The notes under the pieces: generated by a model | What the model saw: only the letters and a program-made list of their open reading frames with translations | What the model was told of the DNA's origin: nothing | Database searches by the model: none | In this document: piece by piece, positions 1 through 10,200 of the stretch | Layout of the letters: each line of letters begins with the position of its first letter | Numbering within the stretch: position 1 is the first letter of the stretch | Program-made: the position numbers and the translations under genes | Origin: UBA721 sp002705165 | GTDB lineage: Bacteria; Planctomycetota; Planctomycetia; Pirellulales; Pirellulaceae | Length of the DNA stretch: 64,000 nucleotides | NCBI GenBank assembly: GCA_045565995.1 | Contig: JBJLEF010000008.1 | Coordinates: forward strand, 62,001 to 126,000 | Reading direction: 5' to 3'

Positions 1-552
1 CTCTTCGGTAAATCCAAAATCACGAGCCAGTTGAATTAGACCTTTGCGACTCCGACCATGAAAATCATACAGCTTTTCACGATCAACCAATCCTTCTCGT
101 TCAGGCTGTGTTGGCGACAGGAGTTTGGCTGACAAAGGACGCAAGAGCAAGTCTTCCAGCCCTGAATTCGTCGCAATGATATTGAGATCAGAACGTTTCT
201 GGCTCATCGGACGTTGCCCCACCACTTCACCACTGATGATAAATTGAGCATCCACGGCTTCCATGAGTTTATAGGCGCGCTCAAACATGTAGATTCGACA
301 GTCAACACAAGGATTAGCACCTTTCCCGTAACCGTACTGCGGGGCACGGACTAGATCGAGATAGTCATCCTCCTGACCAATGACCGTGATATTAGTGCCC
401 AAGGCACGCGCAGCCTGCGCTGATGTATCCTGACAACATGTAAACATCGTCTTGAAATTCAAGGCTTCAACTTCAATTCCCTGCGCCTGCATAATACGAA
501 TCGCAAGCATGCTGTCCAAGCCTCCGGAAAGTAGTGCCACGCAACGTGTCAT
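1..552 (-). CDS. PP-loop ATPase resembling tRNA thiolation enzymes (3' end outside window)
   Basis: The visible 184 residues begin at an ATG at 552 and run off the left edge, so the C-terminus is missing. Residues 9-14 read SGGLDS, the PP-loop that binds ATP in MnmA, ThiI and other adenylating enzymes of the N-type ATP pyrophosphatase group. Cysteines at 39-40 and an NPCVDC motif at 80-85 fit an MnmA/ThiI-like sulfur-transfer enzyme rather than an amidating synthase. The likely role is tRNA thiolation or a related sulfur insertion; the exact substrate cannot be read. It lies 55 bp downstream of rnc on the same strand and may be cotranscribed with it. QueC-like activity is an alternative but the cysteine motif fits it less well. 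Confidence 0.72.
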   Translation of the reverse strand, partial: MTRCVALLSGGLDSMLAIRIMQAQGIEVEALNFKTMFTCCQDTSAQAARALGTNITVIGQEDDYLDLVRAPQYGYGKGANPCVDCRIYMFERAYKLMEAVDAQFIISGEVVGQRPMSQKRSDLNIIATNSGLEDLLLRPLSAKLLSPTQPEREGLVDREKLYDFHGRSRKGLIQLARDFGFTEE

Positions 553-607
553 ATAAATCTCTCTATCGTTTTCTATTCATTCCCCGACTGAAACAGCGGG
601 GATTCGT

Positions 608-1447
608 CTATTCCATATCTTTGCTATGGTTTGAAAGGTCATCAAGCACCAACATTGATTCTTCTTCAATTTCCCCTAACGCTTTTAACGCATTCAGGGC
701 CGCTTGCTGTTCTGCGTCTTTTTTGCTATTGCCCCAGCCGGATTCGAAGTTGTTATCGCCCACAACAGCACACACGTGGAATTCCTTTTCGTGGTCCGGC
801 CCACGTTCACCGACCAACTTATAGACCGGGGTCAATTTAAATTCCCGCTGAGCCACCTGCTGAAACAGTGACTTATAGTTGATTGGAAGGCCCTCGGAAA
901 CCATGGCTACCATCTCGTCTTTCAGGCAACCTAATATAAATGACTGCGCAACGTCATAGCCGCCATCCAGATAAAGGGCTGCAACTAATGATTCAAAGGC
1001 ATTCGACAAAATCGATCGCGGAATCGTCTCCCTCGATCCGATTCCTTTACCAACAATCACCAGATCCTGGAACTTTAATCGTTCAGCAACATCAGCACAG
1101 ACCTTCCGGCTCACAATGACCGACTTAATTCGAGTCAGTTCTCCTTCAAGATATCGAGGGTATTCACAAAACAACCACTCACTGATGACCTGACCTAGAA
1201 TGGCATCACCCAAGAACTCCAGACGCTCATTGGAGGCCAGGCGGTAACTCGCCCCAGAGGTATGGGTCAAGGCAACTTTCAGAAGTTTAGCGTCCCTGAA
1301 TCGATAGCCTATCGTCTTCTCGCAGGAAGCCAGCTTAACCAAATCCTGTTCAGATACTTGGATACCGTCAACGTCCGCGGATTCGATGGATTTGTGTCCG
1401 CTAAACCAGCCTCGAAACTGGTCCCAAAACGTTTTTTTTGGTTTCAT
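608..1447 (-). CDS. rnc: Ribonuclease III
   Basis: This 279-residue protein cleaves double-stranded RNA, chiefly in rRNA and mRNA processing. The family signature NERLEFLGDA is at residues 73-82, preceded by about 40 extra N-terminal residues not typical of the enzyme. The second catalytic patch reads SNAFESLVAAL (148-158), so an Asn (149) stands where E. coli has Asp114, while the following Glu (152) is kept; some family members share this. A double-stranded-RNA-binding domain fills about 188-257, with the SKKDAEQQAA helix at 241-250. The ATG at 1447 has a good Shine-Dalgarno AGGAG seven bases upstream. It is probably transcribed with the PP-loop gene downstream. Confidence 0.95.
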   Translation of the reverse strand: MKPKKTFWDQFRGWFSGHKSIESADVDGIQVSEQDLVKLASCEKTIGYRFRDAKLLKVALTHTSGASYRLASNERLEFLGDAILGQVISEWLFCEYPRYLEGELTRIKSVIVSRKVCADVAERLKFQDLVIVGKGIGSRETIPRSILSNAFESLVAALYLDGGYDVAQSFILGCLKDEMVAMVSEGLPINYKSLFQQVAQREFKLTPVYKLVGERGPDHEKEFHVCAVVGDNNFESGWGNSKKDAEQQAALNALKALGEIEEESMLVLDDLSNHSKDME

Positions 1448-1878
1448 GATGATTCTCCTGAAAATTCCACACGCATGCAGTATCTACAATGCAATACAGA
1501 TCAGCCGGCAACGTCCACTGCCAACTCTTCACTCAGAAGAATTACTCAAAACGAACCACGAAAGAAAAACGTGAATAATAGTGGGCCGTTTAGAACAATT
1601 CTCTTTCCATTTAGAATCACCTCGCCCGTCGTTTGGTCAAGACTGTTCTATCGCCAGATGTAAAGTTTGACCGATGGATAACGCTAAATCCCTCACAATC
1701 GCTACAAACGCGCGGCTCTATAACGGGCTACTGATGTGGAAACCAAAAGCGGGAACTACGTGTGTTGACGAATCGGCACTATAATAGCAGAATCAACCGA
1801 GACGATTCCTGTTTTTCCAACATCTCTATTGAGTAATCCTCTCTTTTCATTTTTTTAGCTTCAGGAAAGGAATGCGAC
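1448..1878. other. Divergent intergenic region, rnc / mgtE
   Basis: This 431-bp stretch separates the divergent rnc and mgtE genes and holds no convincing gene. A perfect TATAAT lies at 1780-1785, about 95 bases before mgtE; a TTGACG at 1765-1770 is too close to serve as its -35 element, so the promoter call is weak. An AAAGGA Shine-Dalgarno precedes the mgtE ATG by seven bases. I saw no M-box-like magnesium riboswitch; the leader after the -10 box is too short for one. Confidence 0.5.
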
Positions 1879-3258
1879 ATGATCAACACGCTTTACTTAC
1901 CTGAACTGAGAGAAATGCTTTCCGAGAATCGAACGGAAGAGATGACCGAATTCTGCATCGCAGTGCACCCGGGTGTGACCGCGGATTTCATGGAGGGTCT
2001 CAGCGGCTCTGAAGCATGGACAATTTTAAAGCATGCGGAACCATTTCGGCGTTGTGAAATTTTCGGCTTTTTCAGCGAAGAAAAGCAACTTGGGATTCTC
2101 GCAGGAGAGGATCGTCACGAGGTCGCCCAACTCATTGAGGTGATGTCACCGGACGATCGCGTCGACATACTCGACGAAATGGACCAAAGCGTCGTCGACG
2201 AATTACTTTCGCTCCTGTCGCATGAAGAACGTCGTAACGTATTACGCTTGCGAGAATATCCGGATTCCAGTGCCGGATCGGTAATGACAACCGATGTCGC
2301 CAAATTAGAGGAACACTTAACTGTCTCACAGGCTCTGGCAGAACTAGGCCATCAGGCTGAAGAGCTCGAAACGATCTACTACCTTTATGTTGTCGATGAC
2401 AAAGACCATTTACGTGGAGTTGTCTCGGCAAAGCAATTAGTGCGTTCTATCGTCCAGCCAGACAAGACGTTGGAAGAATTAATGGAAGAAGATGTCGTCA
2501 AGGTAGATGCCTTTGACGACCAGGAGTCGGTTGCTCAGACGGTTGCTCGTTATGACCTAATTGCTATTCCAGTCGTTGACCGCCAAAATCGAATGCTCGG
2601 AATTATCACCCACGATGACGTCATCGACGTCGTGATGGAAGAGGCTCAGGAAGACGTCCAGCGCATTGGTGCAGTGAATCCTCTTGAGGAAACGTACCTC
2701 AAAACTCCACTACTCACTCTGAGCTGGAAACGTGGTATGTGGCTCATTATTCTATTCTTCGCAGCCCTGCTAACCGCCTTTGCCTTAGAACATTATGAAT
2801 CACGAATCGAAAAACATGTTTGGTTAGTAATGTTTATTCCACTCGTTATCTCTGCAGGAGGCAACTCCGGTGGCCAATCGTCCACACTCATCATTTCGTC
2901 CATGGCCCGTAATGAAATTAAACTCAGTGACTGGCTCAAAGTAATTCGTCGCGAGATCGCTATGGGACTGATCCTCGGTACTTTATTAGGCTTACTTGGA
3001 TGGGGGGCCGGGCTTTTCCTTGCTCCCAAACCCCTTTATGCACTGATTATCCCAATCACTATTCTGTGCGTAGTCATCTGCGGAACACTATCAGGTTCTT
3101 TACTACCACTATTCTTTCGTCGATTGGGTTTAGATCCGGCACTGATGAGCAACCCGTTTGTTGCAGGTATCGTCGACATTCTGGGGATCATTATTTACAT
3201 GAGCGTAGCCGGAGCGTTTTACACCACGTACCCGCTTGCAGAGGCCGTAACCAACTAG
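1879..3258 (+). CDS. mgtE: Magnesium transporter MgtE
   Basis: A 459-residue MgtE-type channel for magnesium uptake across the cytoplasmic membrane. The order is standard: an acidic helical N-domain (about 1-130), two CBS domains (about 133-192 and 199-255) that sense cytosolic magnesium, a plug helix, then five membrane helices (about 285-455). The pore region has GGNSGGQSSTL (327-337) and NPFVAGIVDILG (425-436), with Asp433 at the place of the pore Asp432 of Thermus MgtE. Length matches the family. It stands alone, divergent from rnc and convergent with the glycosyltransferase, whose stop is 5 bp away. Confidence 0.96.
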   Translation: MINTLYLPELREMLSENRTEEMTEFCIAVHPGVTADFMEGLSGSEAWTILKHAEPFRRCEIFGFFSEEKQLGILAGEDRHEVAQLIEVMSPDDRVDILDEMDQSVVDELLSLLSHEERRNVLRLREYPDSSAGSVMTTDVAKLEEHLTVSQALAELGHQAEELETIYYLYVVDDKDHLRGVVSAKQLVRSIVQPDKTLEELMEEDVVKVDAFDDQESVAQTVARYDLIAIPVVDRQNRMLGIITHDDVIDVVMEEAQEDVQRIGAVNPLEETYLKTPLLTLSWKRGMWLIILFFAALLTAFALEHYESRIEKHVWLVMFIPLVISAGGNSGGQSSTLIISSMARNEIKLSDWLKVIRREIAMGLILGTLLGLLGWGAGLFLAPKPLYALIIPITILCVVICGTLSGSLLPLFFRRLGLDPALMSNPFVAGIVDILGIIIYMSVAGAFYTTYPLAEAVTN

Positions 3259-3263
3259 GCGAA

Positions 3264-4406
3264 CTAGTCTATTTGAAGCAAAGCGTCATAATATCGAAGA
3301 ATTTGTGCTTTGTGCAATTCAATGCCGAATGTAGAGTCAACACGTTGACGCGCATGCACCGCTCTCTTTTTTGCAAGCGGTTGATTTTCAATAATATCTC
3401 GTAATCCGTCAGCCATTACCTCCGCATTGCCTGACGGTACGAGGACGGCTCCTTGCTCGCCAAAGATTTCCCGTGTTCCACCTACATCTGTAGCAACTAC
3501 CGGTGTAGAACTTGCTGCTGCCTCCAGCAAAACACGCCCTAATGGTTCCTGGTAAGCTGGATGAGCGAGTAGGTTAATGTTCAACAGAAACTCAGATATC
3601 GGACTCCAGTATCCCACCAAGTGCAGTCTGCCTTTCAACATTCCATTCTGTGACCTACCACGTAAGCGTTGTTCAAATTCGATACTTTCCTGCTTTTCTG
3701 AATGCCGTAGTCCAGCAAGAACGACATGCACATTTAGACGATCCAGAAATCCAGTGCCTAACAATTCCACTGCATCGAGTAGTACTTCCCAGCCTTTACG
3801 CAGACCTAGCTGACCAACCCCTCCAATCACGACACTCTTCTCTGCAAGCTTTAGATCCTGACGCAAACAAGAGCTTGTGGGGGCCGTTCCTGCTAAAAAC
3901 AGACTCGCATCAATACCATTGTAAACGGTCGCGATTTTGTTCTCTGAAAGCCCTTGCTGCAGATAGCAATCGCGGGTTGCATCAGATACAGCAAGACACA
4001 TATCGAGTTGCGTGAGATCCAACAGTACCTTGCCACTGACTTTTAAAATATCACGGATATGGCCAATTGTAGGTTTTGTTATCGATTCTGTTATTCGTCC
4101 CAAAACACGACTCATCGAAAGGCTATTAGCATGAACGATGTCTACATCGATCCTGTTTATCAACGTACACAATTCAGCTGAAACAGCCTCCGCAGATTTA
4201 CGATTTCCATCTTCCGCAAACACGCGGAAATCATGTTGTGCGTAACCCAACGACTGTAGTCGTTGGGTTAATGGCCCGTCTGGAGGGCAAAGGAAGACAG
4301 GCTCGATCACCGACGGTGTTGATTGCAGAAAAGATAGAAGCGAATTCTCTCCACCATTAATAGAGGAAAACTCACAGAGGTATGCCACTCTTTTCATGGC
4401 ATTCAA
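3264..4406 (-). CDS. Glycosyltransferase family 4 (GT-B fold)
   Basis: This protein of about 380 residues transfers a sugar from a nucleotide-sugar donor to an unknown acceptor. It has an N-terminal acceptor half starting near RVAYLCEF and a Rossmann-like donor half from about 192. The donor half carries GGVGQLGLRKG (195-205) and an EX7E pair at Glu287 and Glu295, followed by TPVVATDVGG (301-310), typical of GT4 enzymes. No membrane segment is seen. The TTG at 4406 directly abuts the dapA stop; an ATG at 4397 is the other possible start. Its tight junction with dapA suggests cotranscription, but no functional link is obvious. Confidence 0.82.
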   Translation of the reverse strand: MNAMKRVAYLCEFSSINGGENSLLSFLQSTPSVIEPVFLCPPDGPLTQRLQSLGYAQHDFRVFAEDGNRKSAEAVSAELCTLINRIDVDIVHANSLSMSRVLGRITESITKPTIGHIRDILKVSGKVLLDLTQLDMCLAVSDATRDCYLQQGLSENKIATVYNGIDASLFLAGTAPTSSCLRQDLKLAEKSVVIGGVGQLGLRKGWEVLLDAVELLGTGFLDRLNVHVVLAGLRHSEKQESIEFEQRLRGRSQNGMLKGRLHLVGYWSPISEFLLNINLLAHPAYQEPLGRVLLEAAASSTPVVATDVGGTREIFGEQGAVLVPSGNAEVMADGLRDIIENQPLAKKRAVHARQRVDSTFGIELHKAQILRYYDALLQID

Positions 4407-5294
4407 TTAGAGAAGTCCGTAGGCGGTAAGCGTACCACGTAGTGACTCCAATTGTAACTCATTCAACGGAGTCATTGGCAAACGCAGTTCACCGGTATCC
4501 ATTCCGAGCAGAGACATCGCAGCCTTGACCGGAATAGGATTGGTCGCCAGACCAAGCATGTCGCGACAAAGCGGAAACAATTTCATATGCCATTCTAGAG
4601 CCTGGGCTATATCGCCGGTGGCATATGCATTCACCATCGCGATCATATCTTTAGGGACGACATTTCCAACAACACTAATAACTCCGGATCCTCCAATCGC
4701 CATGAGTGGTAATGTCAGGCTATCGTCGCCACTCAGTAAAGTCAGATTGGACCCACAGATAATTTGGGAAGCCTGATCCAAAGAACCGGTAGCCTCCTTC
4801 ACCATGGTGATATTTTCTAATTCACCCAGTCGGCAAATAGTATCCGGCTCAATATTCTTGGCCGATCGTCCTGGTATGTTGTAAACACAAATCGGCAGAT
4901 CTACCTGTTCGGCTACCAATTTATAGTGTTCATAGAAACCTTCTTGCATTGGTTTGTTGTAATAAGGAGCAACCATCAGGGCGGCATCTGCTCCTTCTTT
5001 GGCGGCCCACGCTGTTAAGCGAAGGGCTTCGGCAGTGCTATTGGATCCAGTACCAGCCATCACTTTAATGCGTCCGGCAGCAGTTTGCACAACTTCAGCA
5101 ATTACGCGCTCATGTTCATCATGAGATAAAGTGGGGGATTCACCAGTTGTACCAACGGGACAAAGGCAAGTCGTTCCAACTTCGACATGGAATTCAACCT
5201 GCCGTTTCAATGCGTCATAATCCACTTCTCCATTTACAATCGGAGTAGTAATTGCGACAGAGAGTCCTGCGAATTCAGCGCCTTTGCGTACCAT
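4407..5294 (-). CDS. dapA: 4-hydroxy-tetrahydrodipicolinate synthase
   Basis: The 295-residue enzyme condenses pyruvate with aspartate semialdehyde in the lysine and diaminopimelate pathway. It is a single TIM barrel. The Schiff-base lysine is Lys166 in MVKEATGS, the proton-relay tyrosine is Tyr138 in VYNIPGRS, and the GTTGES motif is at 48-53. The C-terminal half is full length. A sialic-acid or other DapA-like aldolase is possible in principle, but the motifs and length fit DapA best. It is first of a two-gene unit with the glycosyltransferase. Confidence 0.9.
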   Translation of the reverse strand: MVRKGAEFAGLSVAITTPIVNGEVDYDALKRQVEFHVEVGTTCLCPVGTTGESPTLSHDEHERVIAEVVQTAAGRIKVMAGTGSNSTAEALRLTAWAAKEGADAALMVAPYYNKPMQEGFYEHYKLVAEQVDLPICVYNIPGRSAKNIEPDTICRLGELENITMVKEATGSLDQASQIICGSNLTLLSGDDSLTLPLMAIGGSGVISVVGNVVPKDMIAMVNAYATGDIAQALEWHMKLFPLCRDMLGLATNPIPVKAAMSLLGMDTGELRLPMTPLNELQLESLRGTLTAYGLL

Positions 5295-5414
5295 TTTGCT
5301 ATACCGTAGTTCTTGGGGGCAGAAGAATCTAGAAAAACTCTATCATAAGCCAGAACTACCGCTTATAGAAGGCAGCCCAATATGAAAGAAAGTCGAATCA
5401 AGCGAGTTTTATGG

Positions 5415-7010
5415 TTACTCGAATTCGTAACGATCAGCCACAAAGGCGTCAAAAATATCGGCGTCAATTTTAGCACTACTACTATTGCCGGATTGCCAGA
5501 ATTCACGGGCCTGTTTTTGGTAACGATCACCCTTTAGCGTTACTAAATAGGCGGCTTTCATAAAAGGTGTCATTACAGGATCGTTGAAATTTGTTTGGGC
5601 GATCCCCATTGCCACTCCGACAGATAAGCGGTTGCGAGGATATGACCGCGTTACTCCGGCTGCTTTAATCGTCAGTTCCGTCGCCGAGACTTCCACCACA
5701 ACTGCTTTGGTACTAGTACCTACATTAATTTCAGAACCCGATTGGTAGCTATCCATCGCTTGATTTGACAGGCGATTGAACTGAGTTACGAGTTCAAGCA
5801 TCATCTTCAGGCGTCTCGTCGCACCTGACGCGTCCTTCGTACGCGCGAGAGGAGTGGCGATTGCTAATTGTTCAGTCACGATATCCAGATTTCGTTCCGC
5901 CAACGCAACACGAGCTGTCGACAAGGATTCTTTCAGCTTTACTTTCTCCGTGGCTGTCAATGGTTCCACCGCAGGCTGCTCGGGAACCGGCTTTGCTACA
6001 GGAGTAACTGGCTTCTGGGGAGGATTTTCTTCAGGCTTCGGTTTGACAGGTTTACCAAACATCGGGGGCAGTGGCTTAAGCGGGTTTTTACCCGTATCCG
6101 GATCTCTCGGCAACGGCTCGGGTATTTCCGGTTTTTTGCCTTCAGGATCGGTATCTTCTCCGGAACTCTTCCCCGACTGGAGCTGTATTATATTTGCAGG
6201 CTTTTGCACTCCCTTTTTTTCGCCCGTTTTGTCAACGTTTGCAACCTCCCTGTTGCCCCCATTCAATACGAGGATCGCAATCACCCCTCCTACCAAGGCA
6301 AACAAGCTAACGACTAAAAACGGTACCGGAAAACGATTCTGCTTAGACCGTCTCCTTGAACGCCGTCGGCTATTTTTTGAGCGATGGCCGTTGTCTAGTG
6401 ATAATCCCGAATCCTGATTTACCGGCACTCCTCCAGAATCCACGGCAGGCTCGACTGACTGAGCCGTGCCCACAGACATTGGTACTTCGACAGCCACTGG
6501 AATCTGAGGACTCGTAAACCCGGGAGTTGTCGCCGAAGTCGCAATCGACTCCGCCTGGGGAATTGGAGTTGTATTGACGGCTCTCAGATGTGAAGGTACT
6601 AACTGGTCGGCTAAAGACTGTGCTTGCTCGGAACGCTCCTCCGGTACTTCTGCAATCTCACGATCTACCGAAGTAACCGCATCCACTGGTCCATCCAGGA
6701 TTACCAACTCTAACTCTTCCGGCTGTGCTCCCGCTGCCAGTTGCTGATCATAGGCACGACGCAGCTCAAAATCAATCAACGTCGCCTTGGCGTCCGAAAT
6801 TTCATCGAGAATAGCCAACCAGATGCGCGCATTGGCACCGGGCTTAAACCCCCGAACCTTTGCTAACGACTCTTCGCATCCGCGCGCAATCGTTGCTTCA
6901 TCTCGCTCATCCTGTGCCAAGCCCAACAACTGATAATAGTTCGGTTTTTTTGGCGCCGTGTCCAAGCCGAGAAAGAGATTATATGGATTTATCTGTTCAC
7001 TCATCGACAT
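5415..7010 (-). CDS. Planctomycete membrane protein with J-like N-terminal module
   Basis: About 531 residues from the ATG at 7010, chosen because AAGGA lies five bases upstream; an in-frame start further up at 7055 lacks this. The N-terminus (about 8-95) begins with NPYNLFLGL and a YYQLLGL segment and ends with a helix around RRAYDQQL. This resembles a modified J domain, without the HPD tripeptide, and recurs at the start of many planctomycete proteins. A basic stretch (about 213-226, RRRSRRRSK) precedes one membrane helix (about 227-250), then a Pro/Lys-rich linker and a helical C-terminal domain. The topology suggests the C-terminal half faces the periplasm. Function is unknown. Confidence 0.7.
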   Translation of the reverse strand: MSMSEQINPYNLFLGLDTAPKKPNYYQLLGLAQDERDEATIARGCEESLAKVRGFKPGANARIWLAILDEISDAKATLIDFELRRAYDQQLAAGAQPEELELVILDGPVDAVTSVDREIAEVPEERSEQAQSLADQLVPSHLRAVNTTPIPQAESIATSATTPGFTSPQIPVAVEVPMSVGTAQSVEPAVDSGGVPVNQDSGLSLDNGHRSKNSRRRSRRRSKQNRFPVPFLVVSLFALVGGVIAILVLNGGNREVANVDKTGEKKGVQKPANIIQLQSGKSSGEDTDPEGKKPEIPEPLPRDPDTGKNPLKPLPPMFGKPVKPKPEENPPQKPVTPVAKPVPEQPAVEPLTATEKVKLKESLSTARVALAERNLDIVTEQLAIATPLARTKDASGATRRLKMMLELVTQFNRLSNQAMDSYQSGSEINVGTSTKAVVVEVSATELTIKAAGVTRSYPRNRLSVGVAMGIAQTNFNDPVMTPFMKAAYLVTLKGDRYQKQAREFWQSGNSSSAKIDADIFDAFVADRYEFE

Positions 7011-7275
7011 TCTGTTCCTTAAACCGAGCTCGTGTCTGCACCGTTCTTTTTCCACTGCTTCACGAGATCTCGATTATCCGCAAATGGTTCCCTCTACCAT
7101 TCACAAGAATCCTATACTTAAACGTATCATACGATCATCTGTACTCACCAAATCACTTTTATGTTTTTTACAGAAACAGGGAACTCACAACCATTAAATC
7201 CCGTCAAAGTATTACACTCAATTGAATGAATCAAGAGCATTGAATGCCCTTTCCCATAGGTTTTGGAATACTAAC

Positions 7276-10200
7276 ATGCAACGTTTTCTCGCAATAAGCC
7301 TCAGTTTGACTGCCGTTCTCGTAATAGCAGCTACTTCTTACTACAGTTTCGCCGGACAACAAAACCCGTTTTCTCCAAAGATTACTCAGGTGCTTCAACC
7401 GGCCATCGGAACGCAAACTGTTGTCGCCGATAGTTCGGATAGCATTGCTGCCGAGGAGCGTAATAAAGCCCGAAAACTGTACGAAGAAGGGAATTACAAG
7501 GAAGCCTACGAGTCTTACGTAAAAATCGCTACCAACCCCAAAGCTGGTGGCCAGCCATTGGTTAGTGACCTATCCTTCCTTCAACAATGTATTCAACGCA
7601 TGAGATATTACTCTCAGTGGGAAGATCTCATTGAAAAAGTCATTGTCGCTCAGGGTAATGACTGGCGAGTGCTGCAAGCAGTTGCCGGACAATACCAGTC
7701 TGCTCCTAAATATGGGATCCTCATTGACAACCAGTTCCAGCGAGCACCCCAGCGGATGAGTGGTGCTGCCCGCAACAGTCAGGAACGTGACCGCATTCGT
7801 AGTTTACAATTGCTCACCCAAGCAATGCCCTTGGCATTACAGGATTCCAACAAAAATGATGTCTCCAAATTCCTTGTGCAGTTCGCTCAGGCCTGGCAGA
7901 ATTATCAAGGCGCCTGGCGGATGCAGGCTCTGACGAATCTTGATGAATTGCCTGACTACGGGAATGGTTACGGTTCGGGTAATGGGGGCCGGGGGGCGCC
8001 TGTCGACAAACAAAACAACCCTGTTTTCCACTACTTACCCAAAAGCTGGAATGCTGCCAAATCGGATGGCGAACGCTACCGCTGGGCTCTCACTCAGGCA
8101 GGTCTAGTCCATCCACCTCAGAGGGTGTACACACAATACCTATGGGCTCAGTTCCTTCAGAGCCAATTTGGCGTGCAAACGATGCAGCAATTTGGTGCAG
8201 GATTTGTAGGACGACAGGTTCAGGATAATGAAGAAAATCCAAACACCGGTCGATATGCTCTCACCTCGCTCAGCGAGACTGAAACAATGGCTCAACTTGC
8301 CACCGGGATCAAACGATTCGAACTTCCAGACGAATTCAATTTCGTACGAATTCTTAAGGACATCGCTGCCGCAGAAGATGATACACAATCGGCCTATGTC
8401 CTGCAGGCCAGCACAACGTTAGCGCGAGTCTTCCAAAACCGCCGCCAATATCCTAAAGCTGCTGAAGTACTAAGTAACTGCATCAAGCGACATCCTCAGA
8501 AGGCAAAGAACTCAGGACTTCCACGTATGCTCAAAGCGATTGTTGGAAATTGGGGAGCCTTCGATCCAATTTCCGGACAAACAACCAATGAACAAAATAT
8601 ATTTACATACAAGTTTCGCAATGCCCAAAAAGTCACCTTCACCGCTTACAAAATTGATGTACCTAAATTACTGGCCGATGTTCAGACGCACATCGAGATG
8701 AATCAGGTCCCCGATGATCGAGGTAGAGCCATACGATACGCAGTTAATAACCTTACCCACCTGATCTACAGTCAGAATGCTGCACGTTATATCAACGAAC
8801 AGGTAAACGAATGGTCACTGGACCTGAAGCCTCGAAAATCGCATTACGACAAACGTATCACCGTCGAAGTCCCTATCAAAGAAACGGGCGCCTATAAAAT
8901 CACAGCCACTGTAGATAACGGCAACACCAGTTCAATTGTTTATTGGCTAAACAACACCTCCATGTTGAAAATGGCAACCGACGACGGTCAGATGTTCTAC
9001 TTGGCGGATTCTGTCACTGGTAAGCCACTCCCCAATACTAAACTTGAATTCTTTGGCTTCCGTCAAACCCGCACCAAAGACGGGAAAAATGAAAACCTCG
9101 TAAAAAGATTCGTGGAAACAGCAGACGAGAATGGCATCGTCAATGTCAGCAAAAACTTAGCACCCACTAATTACCAGTGGATTACGACTGCCCGAGACGG
9201 AAGCGGTCGCTTTGCATACCTCGGGTTTCATGGAATTTGGTACGGACAAATCCATGATCAGGAATACAAGCAAAGTAAAGTGTTTATCGTCACCGACCGA
9301 CCAGTTTATCGTCCTAACCAAACGGTGAAATCTAAATTCTGGCTTCGTAACGCCCAATATGACAAGGACGATACAAGTCAATTTGCGAACATCTCAGCCT
9401 CTTTGGAACTTCATAACCCCCGAGGTGAAAAAATACTCACCAAGAATGTAAAAACAGACGAATACGGCGGTTTTGAGTTTGACTGGCAAGCACCAGAGGA
9501 TGCCATGCTGGGTGTCTACCGATTCCACGTACGCGGAATCGGGCCGAACCAAATTTCCGGTGGCAACACTTTCCGAGTCGAAGAGTACAAGAAACCAGAG
9601 TATGAAGTCACCGTAGAGGCTCCTGATAAGCCTGTCGCTCTTGGTGAAGTGATCAAAGCTAAGGTGAAAGCAAACTATTATTTTGGGGCCCCAGTTACGG
9701 AAGGAACCGTCAAAGTCACGATTCGTCGATACAATCACAGTCAAAACTGGTACCCCAACCGGGCTTGGGACTGGTGCTTTGGGCCAGGATATTGGTGGTA
9801 CAGCTATGACTACCCCTGGTACCCCGGATGGAATAAATGGGTCGGCTGTATGAGACCGATGCCCTGGTGGTACGGTACTCCCCACAATCCACCGGAATTG
9901 ATCAGCCAACAGGAAGTCGAACTCACCGAAGATGGCACCGTTGAACTGGAAATCGACACTACCATTGCCAAAGAACTTCACCCCGACAGTGACCAGCGGT
10001 ACGAAATTATTGCTGAAGTGCGTGACCAATCTCGACGAACCATTATCGGTAACGGTTCGGTACTGGCGACTCGTAAACCATTTACGGTCTTTAGCTGGGT
10101 CGACCGCGGTTATTATCACTCTGGTGATACCATTAATGCCAGCTTTCATGCAAAAACACTCGACAGTCGCCCAGTTCAGGGTAAGGGTAAGCTACGCCTC

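Noticed and set aside
1765..1785. TTGACG and TATAAT as a standard promoter pair before mgtE
   Set aside because: The gap between them is only nine bases, too short for sigma-70 spacing; only the -10 box is noted.
1786..1878. Magnesium riboswitch upstream of mgtE
   Set aside because: The leader is under 100 bases and shows none of the M-box helices.
5854..6417. 187-codon plus-strand open frame opposite the J-like membrane protein
   Set aside because: Its Gly/Ser/Phe-rich sequence is the antisense of the Pro/Lys-rich linker; no independent support.
9394..10149. 251-codon minus-strand open frame inside the macroglobulin gene
   Set aside because: It is antisense to conserved macroglobulin coding sequence and has no domain or ribosome site.
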